Assembly: GCF_002453355.1 (NCBI RefSeq)
Contig: NZ_DKGQ01000043.1
Location: 15,075 to 79,074 of the forward strand
Direction of reading: 5' to 3'
DNA: 64,000 nucleotides
Source: Psychrobacter sp. UBA6766
GTDB lineage: Bacteria > Pseudomonadota > Gammaproteobacteria > Pseudomonadales > Moraxellaceae
Part shown: positions 1 to 9,613 of the stretch, piece after piece
Layout: every line of letters starts with the position of its first letter
Numbering within the stretch: position 1 is the first letter of the stretch
Notes under the pieces: model-generated
Told to the model about the DNA's origin: nothing
Database searches by the model: none
What the model saw: only the letters and a program-made list of their open reading frames with translations
Program-made: the position numbers and the translations under genes

Positions 1-832
1 GTATAGGCTATCGGTTTATGATTTGTCTGCAGAGGCAAATGAGCGTTTACAGCAGTCAGGTGCTCGCGTTGCTAATAGTCCCAAAGATGCGGCAAGCAAT
101 GCTCAAGTCGTTATCAGTATGTTGCCAGCAGGCAAGCACGTTCATTCTGTTTATTTAGGAGAAAATGGCGCAAATGGTTTGCTTGCGGCGCTACCAAAAG
201 GCACATTGGTTATTGATAGCAGTACCATCGCAGCGGCAGATGCAAGATTGGTGGCAGAAGCAGCTAGCAAACTTGGCATCGACTTCCTCGACGCCCCAGT
301 CTCTGGTGGTACTGGCGGCGCTATCGCAGGTAGTTTAACTTTTATTGTCGGCGGCGACTCAGAGGCGTTTGCTAAAGCGGAGCCGATACTTGAAGTCATG
401 GGCAAAAACATCTTCCACGCAGGCGATCATGGCGCAGGGCAGGTGGCAAAAATCTGTAATAATATGCTTTTAGGTATTCTGATGGCTGGAACGGCAGAAG
501 CAATTAATTTAGGTGTCAAAAACGGTCTCGACCCCAAAGTGCTATCTGACATTATGCTACAAAGCTCAGGGCGTAACTGGACGCTAGAAGTTTATAACCC
601 TTATCCGCAAGTGCTAGAAAACGTTCCATCTAGCAATGGTTATAAAGGCGGATTTATGAGTAAGCTTATGCAAAAAGATCTCAATCTTGCGATGCAAACG
701 GCTCAGGATACGCAGGTTGAAACGCCAATGGGTGCTAAAGCGGCGGAACTTTATGAAGCCCATGCGCTAGAAAATGGCGATAGAGATTTCTCTAGTATTA
801 TAGGGCGACATGACAGCTCGCTATTGTCTTAA
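1..832 (+). CDS. mmsB: 3-hydroxyisobutyrate dehydrogenase, 5'-truncated by window edge
   Basis: NAD-dependent oxidation of 3-hydroxyisobutyrate to methylmalonate semialdehyde in valine breakdown, a cytosolic step. The frame is open from base 2 (YRLSVYDLSAEANER...), so the gene starts upstream and lacks roughly the first 25 residues, including the Rossmann GxGxxG. A TTG at 23 could be mistaken for a start but lies inside the NAD-binding domain. Visible family motifs are MLPAGKHV, the substrate loop DAPVSGGTGGA and GQVAKICNN, which holds the catalytic lysine. The C-terminal all-alpha domain is complete. The gene ends at a terminator and faces an IclR regulator. Other beta-hydroxyacid dehydrogenases (tartronate semialdehyde reductase) share the fold, but the MLPAGKHV segment favours MmsB. 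Confidence 0.9.
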   Translation, partial: YRLSVYDLSAEANERLQQSGARVANSPKDAASNAQVVISMLPAGKHVHSVYLGENGANGLLAALPKGTLVIDSSTIAAADARLVAEAASKLGIDFLDAPVSGGTGGAIAGSLTFIVGGDSEAFAKAEPILEVMGKNIFHAGDHGAGQVAKICNNMLLGILMAGTAEAINLGVKNGLDPKVLSDIMLQSSGRNWTLEVYNPYPQVLENVPSSNGYKGGFMSKLMQKDLNLAMQTAQDTQVETPMGAKAAELYEAHALENGDRDFSSIIGRHDSSLLS

Positions 833-849
833 CCAACGGCGGTAAAAAT

Positions 850-895
850 AAAAAGGTCTTCGCCATTATCGTATATCGTAGCAAAGACCTTTTTT
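850..895. terminator. Bidirectional intrinsic terminator
   Basis: An 11-bp perfect stem (AAAAAGGTCTT with AAGACCTTTTT) with a loop of about 23 nt and A/T runs on both sides. It lies between convergent mmsB and the IclR gene and can serve both strands. Confidence 0.8.
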
Positions 896-996
896 AAATT
901 TTGATATTTTACAGCGCTCAATAACCTATTTATCAATATCTAGCTAAAGGGGATATAGCTAAAGAGGCGATATTAAAAAGCGCTATACCTTTTAAT

Positions 997-1755
997 CTAA
1001 CTTTGCAAGTCATAGACAAGTGACTGGATATCTTGCGCAGCCTTTTGTAATCTAGGTACATGCGTCAATAACTCATCTAATGAGACGCGAATAGTTGGCG
1101 CATGAATATATAGCGATGCCAAATAACGAGACTTTTTATCCAGAACAGGTACCGATACTGCAACCATCTCAGAGATAAACTCTTCATTATCGATACCAAC
1201 GCCAGTAGCCGCGATATGATCCAGCTCAGCATTCAGTTCATCAATATCGGTAATAGTGTTTTTGGTGAATTTGTCTAATGGTAACCCTTGCAATATCTTA
1301 GCGCGGCTAGAAGTGGATAGTTGGCTCAAATACAACTTACCTGTCGCGGTACACCACATCGGTGACTTTGCGCCTACGGGCAGATAAATCTGAATAGGCA
1401 GCGTCGTTTGTGCCCGATTGGTATAAATCATATTCATCTGATAAGGCACACCAATACCGCAGGTTTCTTTGATCTCATCGACCAAATTTTGCAGAATCAT
1501 TTGCCGCTCATTAAAGAACAGTCGCTGCTGCCAGAGCTCGACGCTCAGATTACGCACCCGCTTACCAGGAATAATACCGCCGCCTATATCAACGGTAACG
1601 AACCCTTCATCGACCAAGTTTTGAATCAATCGATGAATGGTAGGTTTCGGAATATCAAGCTCTTGCGACAGCTCAAGTGGAGAGAGAGGTTTTGAAGCAT
1701 AAGATACGGCTTCGATAATCTCTAACACACGGGTAATCGACGATACTTTTGGCAT
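997..1755 (-). CDS. IclR-family transcriptional regulator
   Basis: 252-residue DNA-binding regulator of IclR type. An N-terminal winged helix-turn-helix occupies about residues 5-60 (SSITRVLEIIEAV, then LELSQELDIPKPTIHRLIQ), followed by an IclR effector-binding GAF-like domain (residues ~75-245). The GTATGKLYLSQL segment and the C-terminal SVPVLDKKSRYLASLYI are typical. The ATG at 1753-1755 is used. The gene converges on mmsB, so it is not co-transcribed with it. A role in controlling branched-chain or aromatic catabolism is possible from position, but the effector and targets cannot be read from sequence. Confidence 0.88.
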   Translation of the reverse strand: MPKVSSITRVLEIIEAVSYASKPLSPLELSQELDIPKPTIHRLIQNLVDEGFVTVDIGGGIIPGKRVRNLSVELWQQRLFFNERQMILQNLVDEIKETCGIGVPYQMNMIYTNRAQTTLPIQIYLPVGAKSPMWCTATGKLYLSQLSTSSRAKILQGLPLDKFTKNTITDIDELNAELDHIAATGVGIDNEEFISEMVAVSVPVLDKKSRYLASLYIHAPTIRVSLDELLTHVPRLQKAAQDIQSLVYDLQS

Positions 1756-2370
1756 ATAAATGGCTCAATAAGAATGATAAGGATAAAACGCAACGTAAGA
1801 CAATTTTTAAATTATGCAGCAAAATTCATAAATTTAAAAACTTCAAATAAACCTACTATTTGATCTAATTTAGCATAATATTGCGCTCAAACAAGCTTAT
1901 ATATCATTATACCCAAACAATATATTTGTCTATTTATAATTGAGATAATATCTCTAATTCCTCCCTCATCTCGGTTTCTAGGCAATATAGGATACGTTAA
2001 TTCACAAATCACAACAAACTGTAGTAATAAGCTCTATAACTGTAATTGAGTTAAGCGTCAGGGTAAGTCATTATACTTGACATGTTTTGTAATACCTTTA
2101 CATGAGCGTTAAGCAATTCAATATTCATGTTCTGACTATTCAGTTGCTTTGAGAGTATTGTGTAACAGGAAACCGAAGTTTTGCAGGTTGGTGTAGCAAA
2201 TATTACAATATCTATGCAATCTTTACATAACGGCAAATAAAAAGCGCATTCATGGGGGTGACTTTTTAAGCCAAAATTGTTTTAATCTGCTCAACAAAAT
2301 GGTTGTTTATAAAAAAGTTAAATTATCATTTTTTTACGGGCGAGTTATTTCACACTTTAGGAGAGTATTT
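1756..2370. other. Intergenic region, no gene seen
   Basis: AT-rich divergent spacer between the IclR gene and the outer-membrane protein gene. Both promoters must lie here. A possible 61-codon reading frame on the minus strand (2051-2236) has no start signal or family character. The strong AGGAG at 2359-2363 belongs to the downstream gene. Confidence 0.5.
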
Positions 2371-3246
2371 ATGAAACTTATTAAATTGACGGCAATTTCT
2401 GCTGCTGTTTTAGCATCTACTGCGGCATTGGCAGCTGAACCAGTTATCGTAGTTGATGACAATGATGCAGTTGTATACGAAGCTGAGCCAGTCGCTGTTG
2501 CTTATCAAGCAGAGCCTGCTTATGCATACAATGCAGATGCTGGGGTGGTACGTAATACTGCTGGTGCGCTTACTGGTGGCACTAAGACTTTCTTCCAAAC
2601 CGTCACTCATCCAGCGGCTATCAGCGCTGAAGTAGGTACCTTAGGTTATGGCGCTAACATTGGTTGGGGCCTTAACGAAAAAACTGAATTACAAGCTGGT
2701 TGGGCAGGTGGCGACGTTGCTGACTTATTCGGCGGTGACTTCGATGCAAATGACATTAACTATGACGTAGATACAGATTTTAGCAACCCGTACCTAGGTG
2801 TACAGTTACGTCCTGCAGCCAACTGGTTCACAGTAGGTGCTGGTATCATCGTTCCTGACAACGATATCGACGTTCGTGCGAATTCTGAAGGTGACGGCTA
2901 CTATAGTATTGATGGTGATAGATACTATACAGGTCAAGCTCCTGTAGATGCGCCGGATGTTGCTGGTGAATACGTCGGTAACTTAGAAGGTAGTATCGAG
3001 CATCGTAACAAGCTAGCACCTTACTTAACTGTTGGTTTCCGTCCTAATATCACTAATAACTTCGGTGTATTTGGCGAACTTGGTGCAGCTTACATGGGTA
3101 AAGTTGACGCAAAAATCAACCGTACCGACGATAATCCAAACTCTGCTGCAAACATCGTTGCTGATCGTGCAGAAAGAGATCTAGAAGATAAAAGCTGGTT
3201 AGAGTGGATGCCAATTGTTAAACTTGGTGCAACTTACCGCTTCTAA
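2371..3246 (+). CDS. Outer-membrane beta-barrel protein (porin-like), unassigned family
   Basis: 291 residues from the ATG at 2371, chosen because TAGGAGAG lies 6-8 nt upstream and a classical signal peptide follows directly (MKLIKLTAISAAVLASTAALA, cut before AEPVIV). A longer frame opens at 2299 but its extra residues break the signal peptide. The mature protein has an acidic, Val/Ala/Tyr-rich linker (about residues 23-60), then alternating amphipathic strands, and ends in ...VKLGATYRF with the terminal Phe used by the BAM machinery. Sequence character is of a small surface barrel (OmpW/OmpA-like size), but I do not recognise the exact family and give no substrate. Monocistronic, with its own terminator. 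Confidence 0.75.
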   Translation: MKLIKLTAISAAVLASTAALAAEPVIVVDDNDAVVYEAEPVAVAYQAEPAYAYNADAGVVRNTAGALTGGTKTFFQTVTHPAAISAEVGTLGYGANIGWGLNEKTELQAGWAGGDVADLFGGDFDANDINYDVDTDFSNPYLGVQLRPAANWFTVGAGIIVPDNDIDVRANSEGDGYYSIDGDRYYTGQAPVDAPDVAGEYVGNLEGSIEHRNKLAPYLTVGFRPNITNNFGVFGELGAAYMGKVDAKINRTDDNPNSAANIVADRAERDLEDKSWLEWMPIVKLGATYRF

Positions 3247-3286
3247 GCTAATGAAAGTTTAGAACTGTTACTAGACAGCCAAGCAT

Positions 3287-3319
3287 AAAAAAACGATCCT
3301 AAAAAGGGTCGTTTTTTTT
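3287..3319. terminator. Intrinsic terminator after the outer-membrane protein gene
   Basis: Stem AAAACGATCCT / AGGGTCGTTTT with one G-U wobble, short A-rich loop, then eight Ts. A-run on the other side lets it also serve the convergent transferase gene. Confidence 0.85.
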
Positions 3320-3360
3320 GTCTAAAAAAAATCATCGCTGTTTTTTAAATGAAATATTTT

Positions 3361-4170
3361 CTAATAAACAATAACAGTTTGTTGGAAGAATAAGAGAGCG
3401 ATATGATAATTGCTTGTAGTATCATTAATAACAATTAATGATGTCTTCTCGTTGTTGCGATTTACTAAATCTGTAATGAGATAGGAATAATCCATTCCCA
3501 GACCTTGCGCAAGCTTATATTGATGTATTTTTATAACACTCTCTTTTATCTGCCACAGCAGTTTAGCGGCACTATTTCGCTCAATAGTTGACAGTGTTTG
3601 CAGGATAGCAATTTCATTAGTATGGTAAAAGCGTTGTGCCACTTGCCATGCAACGTTATTGGCTTCTATGTCGATGCCTGCTGGACGGTGAGCGCTGATG
3701 ACGACTGCGACTTTATCATTTAAATCATTAGAGAGTTTTTCATTTTTACGCTGAGTAGCAATCATCTTGCTATGAGTGCTTTTGTTATGAGCGCCTGTAT
3801 GGCTAAAACACACATAATACTGGCTGTTAACAAGACGATAGGGAAAACTGGAATCATCCAAATTATCGATAATATCTAGCTTGTTTAATAAGGATTTTAA
3901 TAATAATCGCACGCCAGCGCGTTGCTGTTGCCGCTGATAGCGAGCTATTTCGCGTTCGGAAAGAGAAGAGGTAGGAATGCGATAATGCCATTGCATACGG
4001 CAAAATTTTTCAGAGCCAATATCTGGTAAGTCTACAACAGATAACCATCGTGAGTGGCCTAATAGAGTAGGAGAGTTTAGATGGCCAGGCGCCGTTACTT
4101 GGGCCGTCGCACACCATGTCATATCGTCAAGTTGAGTGTATTGAATATTATGTAAGTTTAAGGACGGCAT
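3361..4170 (-). CDS. 4'-phosphopantetheinyl transferase superfamily protein
   Basis: 269 residues. Enzymes of this family move the phosphopantetheine arm of CoA onto a serine of acyl- or peptidyl-carrier proteins, using Mg2+. The two diagnostic motifs are present: GIDIE at residues 165-169 (Mg-binding Asp/Glu) and WQIKES at 206-211 (W-x-x-K-E-S), with CFSHTG at 121-126 matching the upstream conserved segment. The length matches the Sfp/EntD/AcpT-like branch rather than the short AcpS. It lies alone between Pal and the outer-membrane gene, with no carrier protein or synthase beside it, so the partner is unknown. The first 60 residues are poorly conserved in character. Confidence 0.85.
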   Translation of the reverse strand: MPSLNLHNIQYTQLDDMTWCATAQVTAPGHLNSPTLLGHSRWLSVVDLPDIGSEKFCRMQWHYRIPTSSLSEREIARYQRQQQRAGVRLLLKSLLNKLDIIDNLDDSSFPYRLVNSQYYVCFSHTGAHNKSTHSKMIATQRKNEKLSNDLNDKVAVVISAHRPAGIDIEANNVAWQVAQRFYHTNEIAILQTLSTIERNSAAKLLWQIKESVIKIHQYKLAQGLGMDYSYLITDLVNRNNEKTSLIVINDTTSNYHIALLFFQQTVIVY

Positions 4171-4199
4171 AGTTTAGTTATAGTGTATTAATAGAAGAC

Positions 4200-4231
4200 A
4201 AGAAGCCCAACAATAGATTGATGGGCTTCTT
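4200..4231 (-). terminator. Probable terminator downstream of pal
   Basis: Perfect 10-bp stem (AAGAAGCCCA / TGGGCTTCTT) with a 12-nt loop. The T-run is short on both strands, so efficiency is uncertain. It follows pal and precedes the transferase gene on the minus strand. Confidence 0.6.
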
Positions 4232-4265
4232 TATGCTACTGCTAATAAAGTCTTCTTAAATATTA

Positions 4266-4784
4266 TTAGTAAGACAATTCAGCACGGCGGTTTTGTGCAT
4301 AAGCATCTTCAGTTGTACCGGCGACAGCGGGGCGCTCTTCGCCGTAGCTGATGATACGGACGTTGTTTACTGCGACACCTTGAGATGCAAGATAATCACG
4401 AGCAGCTTGGGCACGGCGCTCTCCTAATGCCATGTTATACTCGCGGCTACCACGCTCATCAGTATGACCTGCGATAACGACACCAGCGTTTGGATTTGAG
4501 CTTAGTAGGCTAGCATGCTGGTTTAATACACTGGCAGCTTCTGAGGTGATTTCACTACTATCAAAAGCAAAGTAAACCACGGCTTGTAGGTTTTCTGCAC
4601 CAGTGATCACAGCATTTGAATTGTCCACGATAACCGCGCCGTTATAACCAACTTGACCACCTGGAATACCTAATGGGGCAACAACCACTTCTGAAGTTGC
4701 GCGTTTGTTAGCACAACCTGACGCCAATACTACCGCGCTTGATAATACCGCTAGAGCAGCGATTTTTGCAAAACTGGTTGACAT
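4266..4784 (-). CDS. pal: Peptidoglycan-associated lipoprotein (OmpA-like C-terminal domain)
   Basis: 172 residues from the ATG at 4782-4784, chosen because AGGAG lies just upstream and a lipoprotein signal begins there; an upstream in-frame extension lacks both. The signal peptide ends in VVLASGC with lipidated Cys24. The OmpA_C domain (about residues 68-170) has YFAFDSSEI and the peptidoglycan-binding run GHTDERGSREYN near residues 106-116, the Pal hallmark. It anchors the outer membrane to peptidoglycan and normally partners TolB. No tolQRAB or ybgF genes are next to it, so this copy is separated from the usual operon or is a Pal-like paralogue. Confidence 0.85.
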   Translation of the reverse strand: MSTSFAKIAALAVLSSAVVLASGCANKRATSEVVVAPLGIPGGQVGYNGAVIVDNSNAVITGAENLQAVVYFAFDSSEITSEAASVLNQHASLLSSNPNAGVVIAGHTDERGSREYNMALGERRAQAARDYLASQGVAVNNVRIISYGEERPAVAGTTEDAYAQNRRAELSY

Positions 4785-5187
4785 ATGAGCTCCTAAAAAT
4801 TTTATTAATTTTAATAACATTTGTTGTTTTTAAACTGCTTTCGGTAAGACTGAGGCAATTACTATCTATCATATACTAAATGTTAATTTATGTAAGTAGT
4901 ATTACTGTAAATAGTTCGAGAGTTCACCTATAGATATGTAACGTTCGAGTCGAAATTTTGGCGTCAACGTTTGGGGTTCATATAATCACAGATTATAAAA
5001 CTGAGCTAGTAACAGTTTAATTTATTTAAATCCATTTTATGTCTCGTAGTACTTGAAATTTGGGCGTTTAAGTCAATGTAGTTAACTGTCTTGAAAAGTT
5101 TCTTCATAATGAAAATTGTGCTCGTTGATGGCGTGCTTTAAAATAATTGGCGAGATATTTAAATCATAAACAATAATAGGAACCTCC
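4785..5187. other. Divergent promoter region, no gene seen
   Basis: AT-rich 403-bp spacer carrying the upstream signals of pal (minus) and pepN (plus). No open frame with a ribosome site and no clear RNA was found. Confidence 0.5.
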
Positions 5188-7845
5188 ATGTCCACCACTG
5201 AAATTGCTGCTCAAATTATCAATCCTGAAATGCCCGATGTGCCGCCGCATGCCCCGAGTAAAATTCACTTAAAAGACTATAAACCGCCAAGTTTCGATGT
5301 CGAAGCCGTTGATTTGGATATTAAACTATTTGATGATCATGCCATTATAGATAGTACTTTAGTGATGCAGCGTCAGGCTGCGGGGGATTTGGTGTTATAT
5401 GGCGAAGCGCTTGAGCTGTTAACTATTAAGCTTAACGACGAGCCGCTTGCCAGTGAGTGCTATACACAAGAAGATGGCAAATTAATCATTACCGATGCGC
5501 CAGAACATACTAGATTACAGCTACAAGTTTGCATTCATCCGCAGACCAATACCGCGCTTGAAGGCTTATATATTGCGGGCAGTGGTGAAGATACTATGTT
5601 TGTCACTCAGTGTGAGCCTGAGGGCTTTCGCAAGATTACCTTTTATCCAGACCGCCCGGATGTGCTGGCGAGATTTACCACGCGTCTTGAAGCGGACAAG
5701 CGTTTTCCAACGCTATTGAGTAATGGTAATTTGCTAGAAGCTGGGGAAGTTGCAGGTAAACCTGAACGTCATTATGCGATTTGGCAGGATCCGACTAATA
5801 AGCCAAGCTACTTGTTTGCTTGTGTTATTGCCGATTTAGAGGTATTGACTGATAGCTATACCACGAGCGAAGGATGCGAGGTTCTGCTTGAGCTATACGC
5901 GAAGGCTGAAGATATCGATAAATGTGAAGTCGGTATGCAAGCGCTAAAAGACTCTATGCATTGGGACGAGGTCAATTATGGTCGCGCTTATGATTTAGAC
6001 CGTTATATGATTGTTGCCGTCAGTCAGTTTAATATGGGCGCGATGGAAAACAAGGGTTTAAATATTTTTAATACCGCTTGTGTGCTATCTAGTCCTGAGA
6101 CAACGACCGATGCGCGTAGCTTTAGTGTCAAATCCATCATTGCTCATGAATACTTTCATAACTGGACCGGCAATCGCATCACGTGCCGCGATTGGTTTCA
6201 GCTGTGCCTAAAAGAAGGCTTTACCGTTTACCGTGATCAATCGTTTTCAGCCGACCAACAATCAAGTGCGGTGCAGCGTATCGATGATGTGGCGACCTTA
6301 CGCGCTCATCAGTTTGCTGAAGATGCAGGACCTCTTGCGCATCCTGTTCGTCCTGAAAGTTTCGTTGAAATTAATAATTTCTATACGACGACAGTTTATG
6401 AGAAAGGCGCTGAAATTGTCCGTATGATTGCCAATACTTTGGGACCTGTTAATTTCCGTAAAGGTACAGATGAGTATTTTCGCCGTTATGATGGTCAAGC
6501 CGTGACGGTTGAGGATTTTTTGTCTGCACTTAGTATTACTGATAGCAAGATTGAAGACTTTATTGACTGGTATCGTCAGCCAGGAACGCCAGTGGTATCG
6601 GGTCATCAAGACTATGACAGTAAAACACAAACGCTGACCATTACTTTGAGTCAAAAAACGCGCCATGTTTCAGGATTTGATGTACCGAAGCCTCTGCCGA
6701 TTCCAGTGGCGACTGCGCTATTTGATAAAGAATCGGGCGACATCGTCGCTGAGCGTATGTTGCTGCTGGATCAAGCCACGCAAACCTTTACCTTTGAGAA
6801 TGTAGCAAGTGAGCCAGTTGTATCATTGCTACGAGATTTTAGTGCGCCCGTTCAGCTCAATTATGATTATCAAGATGAAGATTTGGCATTTTTACTCAAA
6901 TATGAAGCCAATGGTTTTAACCGCTGGCAAGTAGCCCAAATGTTGGTCAATCGCATTTTACTGCCATCTCAAGGCGCAAAAAGTAGTCCAGAAGTCTATC
7001 TGCAAGCCCTAGCGCAGACGTTACCTGAGCTGGCTACTACCGATGCGATGTTGGCCGCACGTTTACTTGATATCCCGTCTGCATCGGAGCTGGCAGCTGC
7101 CATTGATAAAGACTACGATCCAGAGTTGGTAAAGGCGCAGCGCGAAGGTTTGTATCAACACCTAGCAGAGGCGTTAAAAGCGCAGTGGTCTGAGCTTTAT
7201 AAACAGTTACCTATGCAGGGTTATGAAGACAGTGCTGATGCTCGTGGCAAGCGTGCCTTACGTAATGTGGTATTAGATATGGCACTGACTGCGAATGTTG
7301 CTGGTGCAGCAGAATGGGCACAGCAGCAATATGATAATGCCAGCTGTATGACAGAGCGTTTTGGCGCGTTAAAGGTGATAGTCAATCATCAATTGGTATG
7401 CGCTGATGCATGTTTAGCAGACTTCTATAAGCGTTTCGAAAATGATGATTTGGTCATTGATTTATGGTTTAGTGTGCAAGCGTCTGCGGATAATGTCAGT
7501 ACCGATACTATCCAGTCCTTACTTGAGCATGCCGATTTTGACTGGAATACGCCTAACCGTGTACGCTCGGTGATTAGTGCGTTTACCTCGCAGCCAACGG
7601 TATTATGGACAGCAGAAGGGCTAGGTATTTATACAGCTGTAATTAAAAGGTTGGATGAGACCAATCCTGTCTTGGCATCGCGCTTATTACAAGTACTGGC
7701 CCGTTGGAATACTTTGGTTGAACCGCGTCGTCAAATGGCGCATGAGCAATTGCTTGAACTGCAAAAGCAGGTCTCTTCTAAGCATGTACTGGAGAGCTTA
7801 AACAGTGTATTAGACGCGGTAAATGAAGGAGCAGTAAGCGCGTAA
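5188..7845 (+). CDS. pepN: Aminopeptidase N (M1 zinc metallopeptidase)
   Basis: 885 residues, normal size for bacterial PepN. It removes N-terminal residues from peptides in the cytosol. The substrate-anchoring GAMEN motif is at residues 284-288, and the zinc site HEYFH is at 320-324, with the third ligand Glu343 in KEGFT, giving the expected HExxH-x18-E spacing. NWTGNRITCRDWFQL is typical of the gammaproteobacterial type. The catalytic domain is followed by a beta-sandwich (about 440-545) and a helical C-terminal superdomain. ATG at 5188 is preceded by AGGAACC. Transcribed alone and closed by a strong terminator. Confidence 0.96.
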   Translation: MSTTEIAAQIINPEMPDVPPHAPSKIHLKDYKPPSFDVEAVDLDIKLFDDHAIIDSTLVMQRQAAGDLVLYGEALELLTIKLNDEPLASECYTQEDGKLIITDAPEHTRLQLQVCIHPQTNTALEGLYIAGSGEDTMFVTQCEPEGFRKITFYPDRPDVLARFTTRLEADKRFPTLLSNGNLLEAGEVAGKPERHYAIWQDPTNKPSYLFACVIADLEVLTDSYTTSEGCEVLLELYAKAEDIDKCEVGMQALKDSMHWDEVNYGRAYDLDRYMIVAVSQFNMGAMENKGLNIFNTACVLSSPETTTDARSFSVKSIIAHEYFHNWTGNRITCRDWFQLCLKEGFTVYRDQSFSADQQSSAVQRIDDVATLRAHQFAEDAGPLAHPVRPESFVEINNFYTTTVYEKGAEIVRMIANTLGPVNFRKGTDEYFRRYDGQAVTVEDFLSALSITDSKIEDFIDWYRQPGTPVVSGHQDYDSKTQTLTITLSQKTRHVSGFDVPKPLPIPVATALFDKESGDIVAERMLLLDQATQTFTFENVASEPVVSLLRDFSAPVQLNYDYQDEDLAFLLKYEANGFNRWQVAQMLVNRILLPSQGAKSSPEVYLQALAQTLPELATTDAMLAARLLDIPSASELAAAIDKDYDPELVKAQREGLYQHLAEALKAQWSELYKQLPMQGYEDSADARGKRALRNVVLDMALTANVAGAAEWAQQQYDNASCMTERFGALKVIVNHQLVCADACLADFYKRFENDDLVIDLWFSVQASADNVSTDTIQSLLEHADFDWNTPNRVRSVISAFTSQPTVLWTAEGLGIYTAVIKRLDETNPVLASRLLQVLARWNTLVEPRRQMAHEQLLELQKQVSSKHVLESLNSVLDAVNEGAVSA

Positions 7846-7914
7846 AACGCCATGCTTTATAAGTTGATGTTATAAGTTGTTTTTTATAAATGCAGGCTTA
7901 TAAGTTCAAAGGTA

Positions 7915-7956
7915 AAAAAAAGCCCGTTTGACAGCAAATGTCAAACGGGCTTTTTT
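7915..7956. terminator. Strong bidirectional terminator
   Basis: Perfect 18-bp stem AAAAAAGCCCGTTTGACA pairing with its complement around a tiny loop, with A/T runs on both arms, between convergent pepN and the DAHP synthase gene. Confidence 0.92.
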
Positions 7957-7992
7957 GAGGGGTAAGTAACAACTAATTCTGACCAGTCACTA

Positions 7993-9075
7993 TTAACGAT
8001 TCGGCAAAACGTCTTTGACCATGTCGCGTAGCTCATGTAGGGCAGTAACCGTGCTGTCCCAATCTAAGCAACCATCGGTGATAGATTTGCCATACTCGAG
8101 CTGACTTAAATCAGCGGTAAGCTTTTGATTACCGCCTTTTAGATGGCTCTCGATCATCATAGCGATGATAGATTTATTGCCGTTTTGAATTTGCTCAGCA
8201 ACGTTTTTGATGACCATTGGCTGTAGATATGGGTCTTTACCAGAGTTGGCGTGGCTTGAGTCAATCATGATCTTGCTATTGGTTTTACCTTTTGCCAGCT
8301 CGTTTTCAACTTGAGCCACGGCGGTTTCATCATAATTAGGCTTACCATTACCGCCGCGAAGTACCACATGAGCGTAAGGGTTACCTTTCGATTTGATGAT
8401 AGAAACTTTGCCATCTGATGATAGACCTAAGAAGCTATGACCTTCTTTGACCGCTTGCATGGCATTGACCGCGACGGTCATGCCACCATCCGTACCGTTT
8501 TTAAACCCAACTGGGCACGATAATCCTGAGCTCATCTCGCGATGCGTTTGACTCTCAGTCGTACGCGCGCCAATCGCTGACCAGCTGATCAAATCCTGCA
8601 TGTACTGCGGTGTATTTGGATCTAACGCTTCAGTGGCGCACGGCAAACCTTTTTCATTTAAATCAAGTAATAACTTACGGGCAGTGCGCAGACCTTTTTC
8701 AATATCAAAGCTGTCGTTCATATCAGGATCATTAATCATGCCTTTCCAGCCAACTGTGGTGCGCGGTTTTTCAAAATAGACGCGCATCACAACAAAGATG
8801 CTATCTTCAATCTCTTTTGCTAATACAGCTAAGCGATCAGCATATTCGTGAGCGGCTTTAATATCGTGAATCGAGCAAGGACCAATAACCACAAATAGAC
8901 GCTTGTCTTTACCATCGAGGATATCTTGGATGGTATTACGACCTTTTAGAACCGTGTTATAGGCCTCTTTTGATAAAGGGAGCTCAGTCTTTAGCTCGTC
9001 TGGGGTGATTAAAGGAATGAATTTTTCAATATTCACGTCGTCAATGTCTGCATTATGAGTAGCTGGTGTTGTCAT
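7993..9075 (-). CDS. aroG: 3-deoxy-7-phosphoheptulonate (DAHP) synthase, class I
   Basis: 360 residues. It condenses phosphoenolpyruvate with erythrose 4-phosphate, the first step to aromatic amino acids. Class I AroF/G/H hallmarks are VIGPCSIHD (about residues 63-71), MRVYFEKPRTTVGWKG, the RTTESQTHREMSSGLS segment with phosphate-binding residues, GFKNGTDGG and DSSHANSGK near the C-terminus. The N-terminal arm (about 1-45) is the part that holds the allosteric site in this family. Which amino acid inhibits it (Phe, Tyr or Trp) cannot be decided by eye, so the symbol is generic. Monocistronic, convergent with pepN. Confidence 0.93.
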   Translation of the reverse strand: MTTPATHNADIDDVNIEKFIPLITPDELKTELPLSKEAYNTVLKGRNTIQDILDGKDKRLFVVIGPCSIHDIKAAHEYADRLAVLAKEIEDSIFVVMRVYFEKPRTTVGWKGMINDPDMNDSFDIEKGLRTARKLLLDLNEKGLPCATEALDPNTPQYMQDLISWSAIGARTTESQTHREMSSGLSCPVGFKNGTDGGMTVAVNAMQAVKEGHSFLGLSSDGKVSIIKSKGNPYAHVVLRGGNGKPNYDETAVAQVENELAKGKTNSKIMIDSSHANSGKDPYLQPMVIKNVAEQIQNGNKSIIAMMIESHLKGGNQKLTADLSQLEYGKSITDGCLDWDSTVTALHELRDMVKDVLPNR

Positions 9076-9613
9076 GATTATATATCGTCTAGCTGATTTA
9101 TAGGGATATTCATTATGCGGACAAAAGCGCTGGTTGACAAGGGCAGTCGCGCAGTTAATTGACTGCTAACTGGAATACACAGACCAAAACTTGGTTATGG
9201 CTAATGGCGGTTTACGGTCTTAACGTAGTGCTATTTATAGACGTTTACGAGTTAAAAGGTCGCATAATTCATGTCTCTAAATGACCCTTATAGCTAAACT
9301 AAGTCCAAATTTTCACTAATCAAAGAATCCCTAGGAAGATATGTGAGCAGCCGCGACTGGATTTTATGCACTAATTTCACTATTTTTAGCTATTTCAAGT
9401 ACTGTCACGTATGATGGCGATATAAACAATTAAATTCGAGCATTATAGAAACTAATAAGAGGCTTTGAATAGGCATCTTACTACGGCTATCTTATGTTAT
9501 ATTTTATACTCGTTATTCTTATATATAGTCATATTGTATCCTTTGTCTTATTTAAACTGTGTTACTTAAATGGCATCAATTAAATTGTATCATTTTAATA
9601 TTGAGAGCTTATC
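9076..9613. other. Divergent spacer, no gene seen
   Basis: 538 bp of AT-rich sequence between aroG (minus) and lpxB (plus). I looked on the minus strand for an aromatic-codon attenuator ahead of aroG and found only trivial 6-codon frames without terminator-like hairpins. Nothing else could be supported. Confidence 0.5.

Noticed and set aside
2051..2236. 61-codon minus-strand frame in the IclR/outer-membrane gap
   Set aside because: No ribosome site, no domain character, sits in an AT-rich promoter region.
4925..4990. GTTCGAGTC, reminiscent of a tRNA T-loop
   Set aside because: No acceptor stem, anticodon arm or D-loop can be formed around it.
9076..9300. Possible aromatic-codon leader peptide ahead of aroG
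   Set aside because: Only a 6-codon frame with one Tyr and one Phe, no attenuator hairpins.
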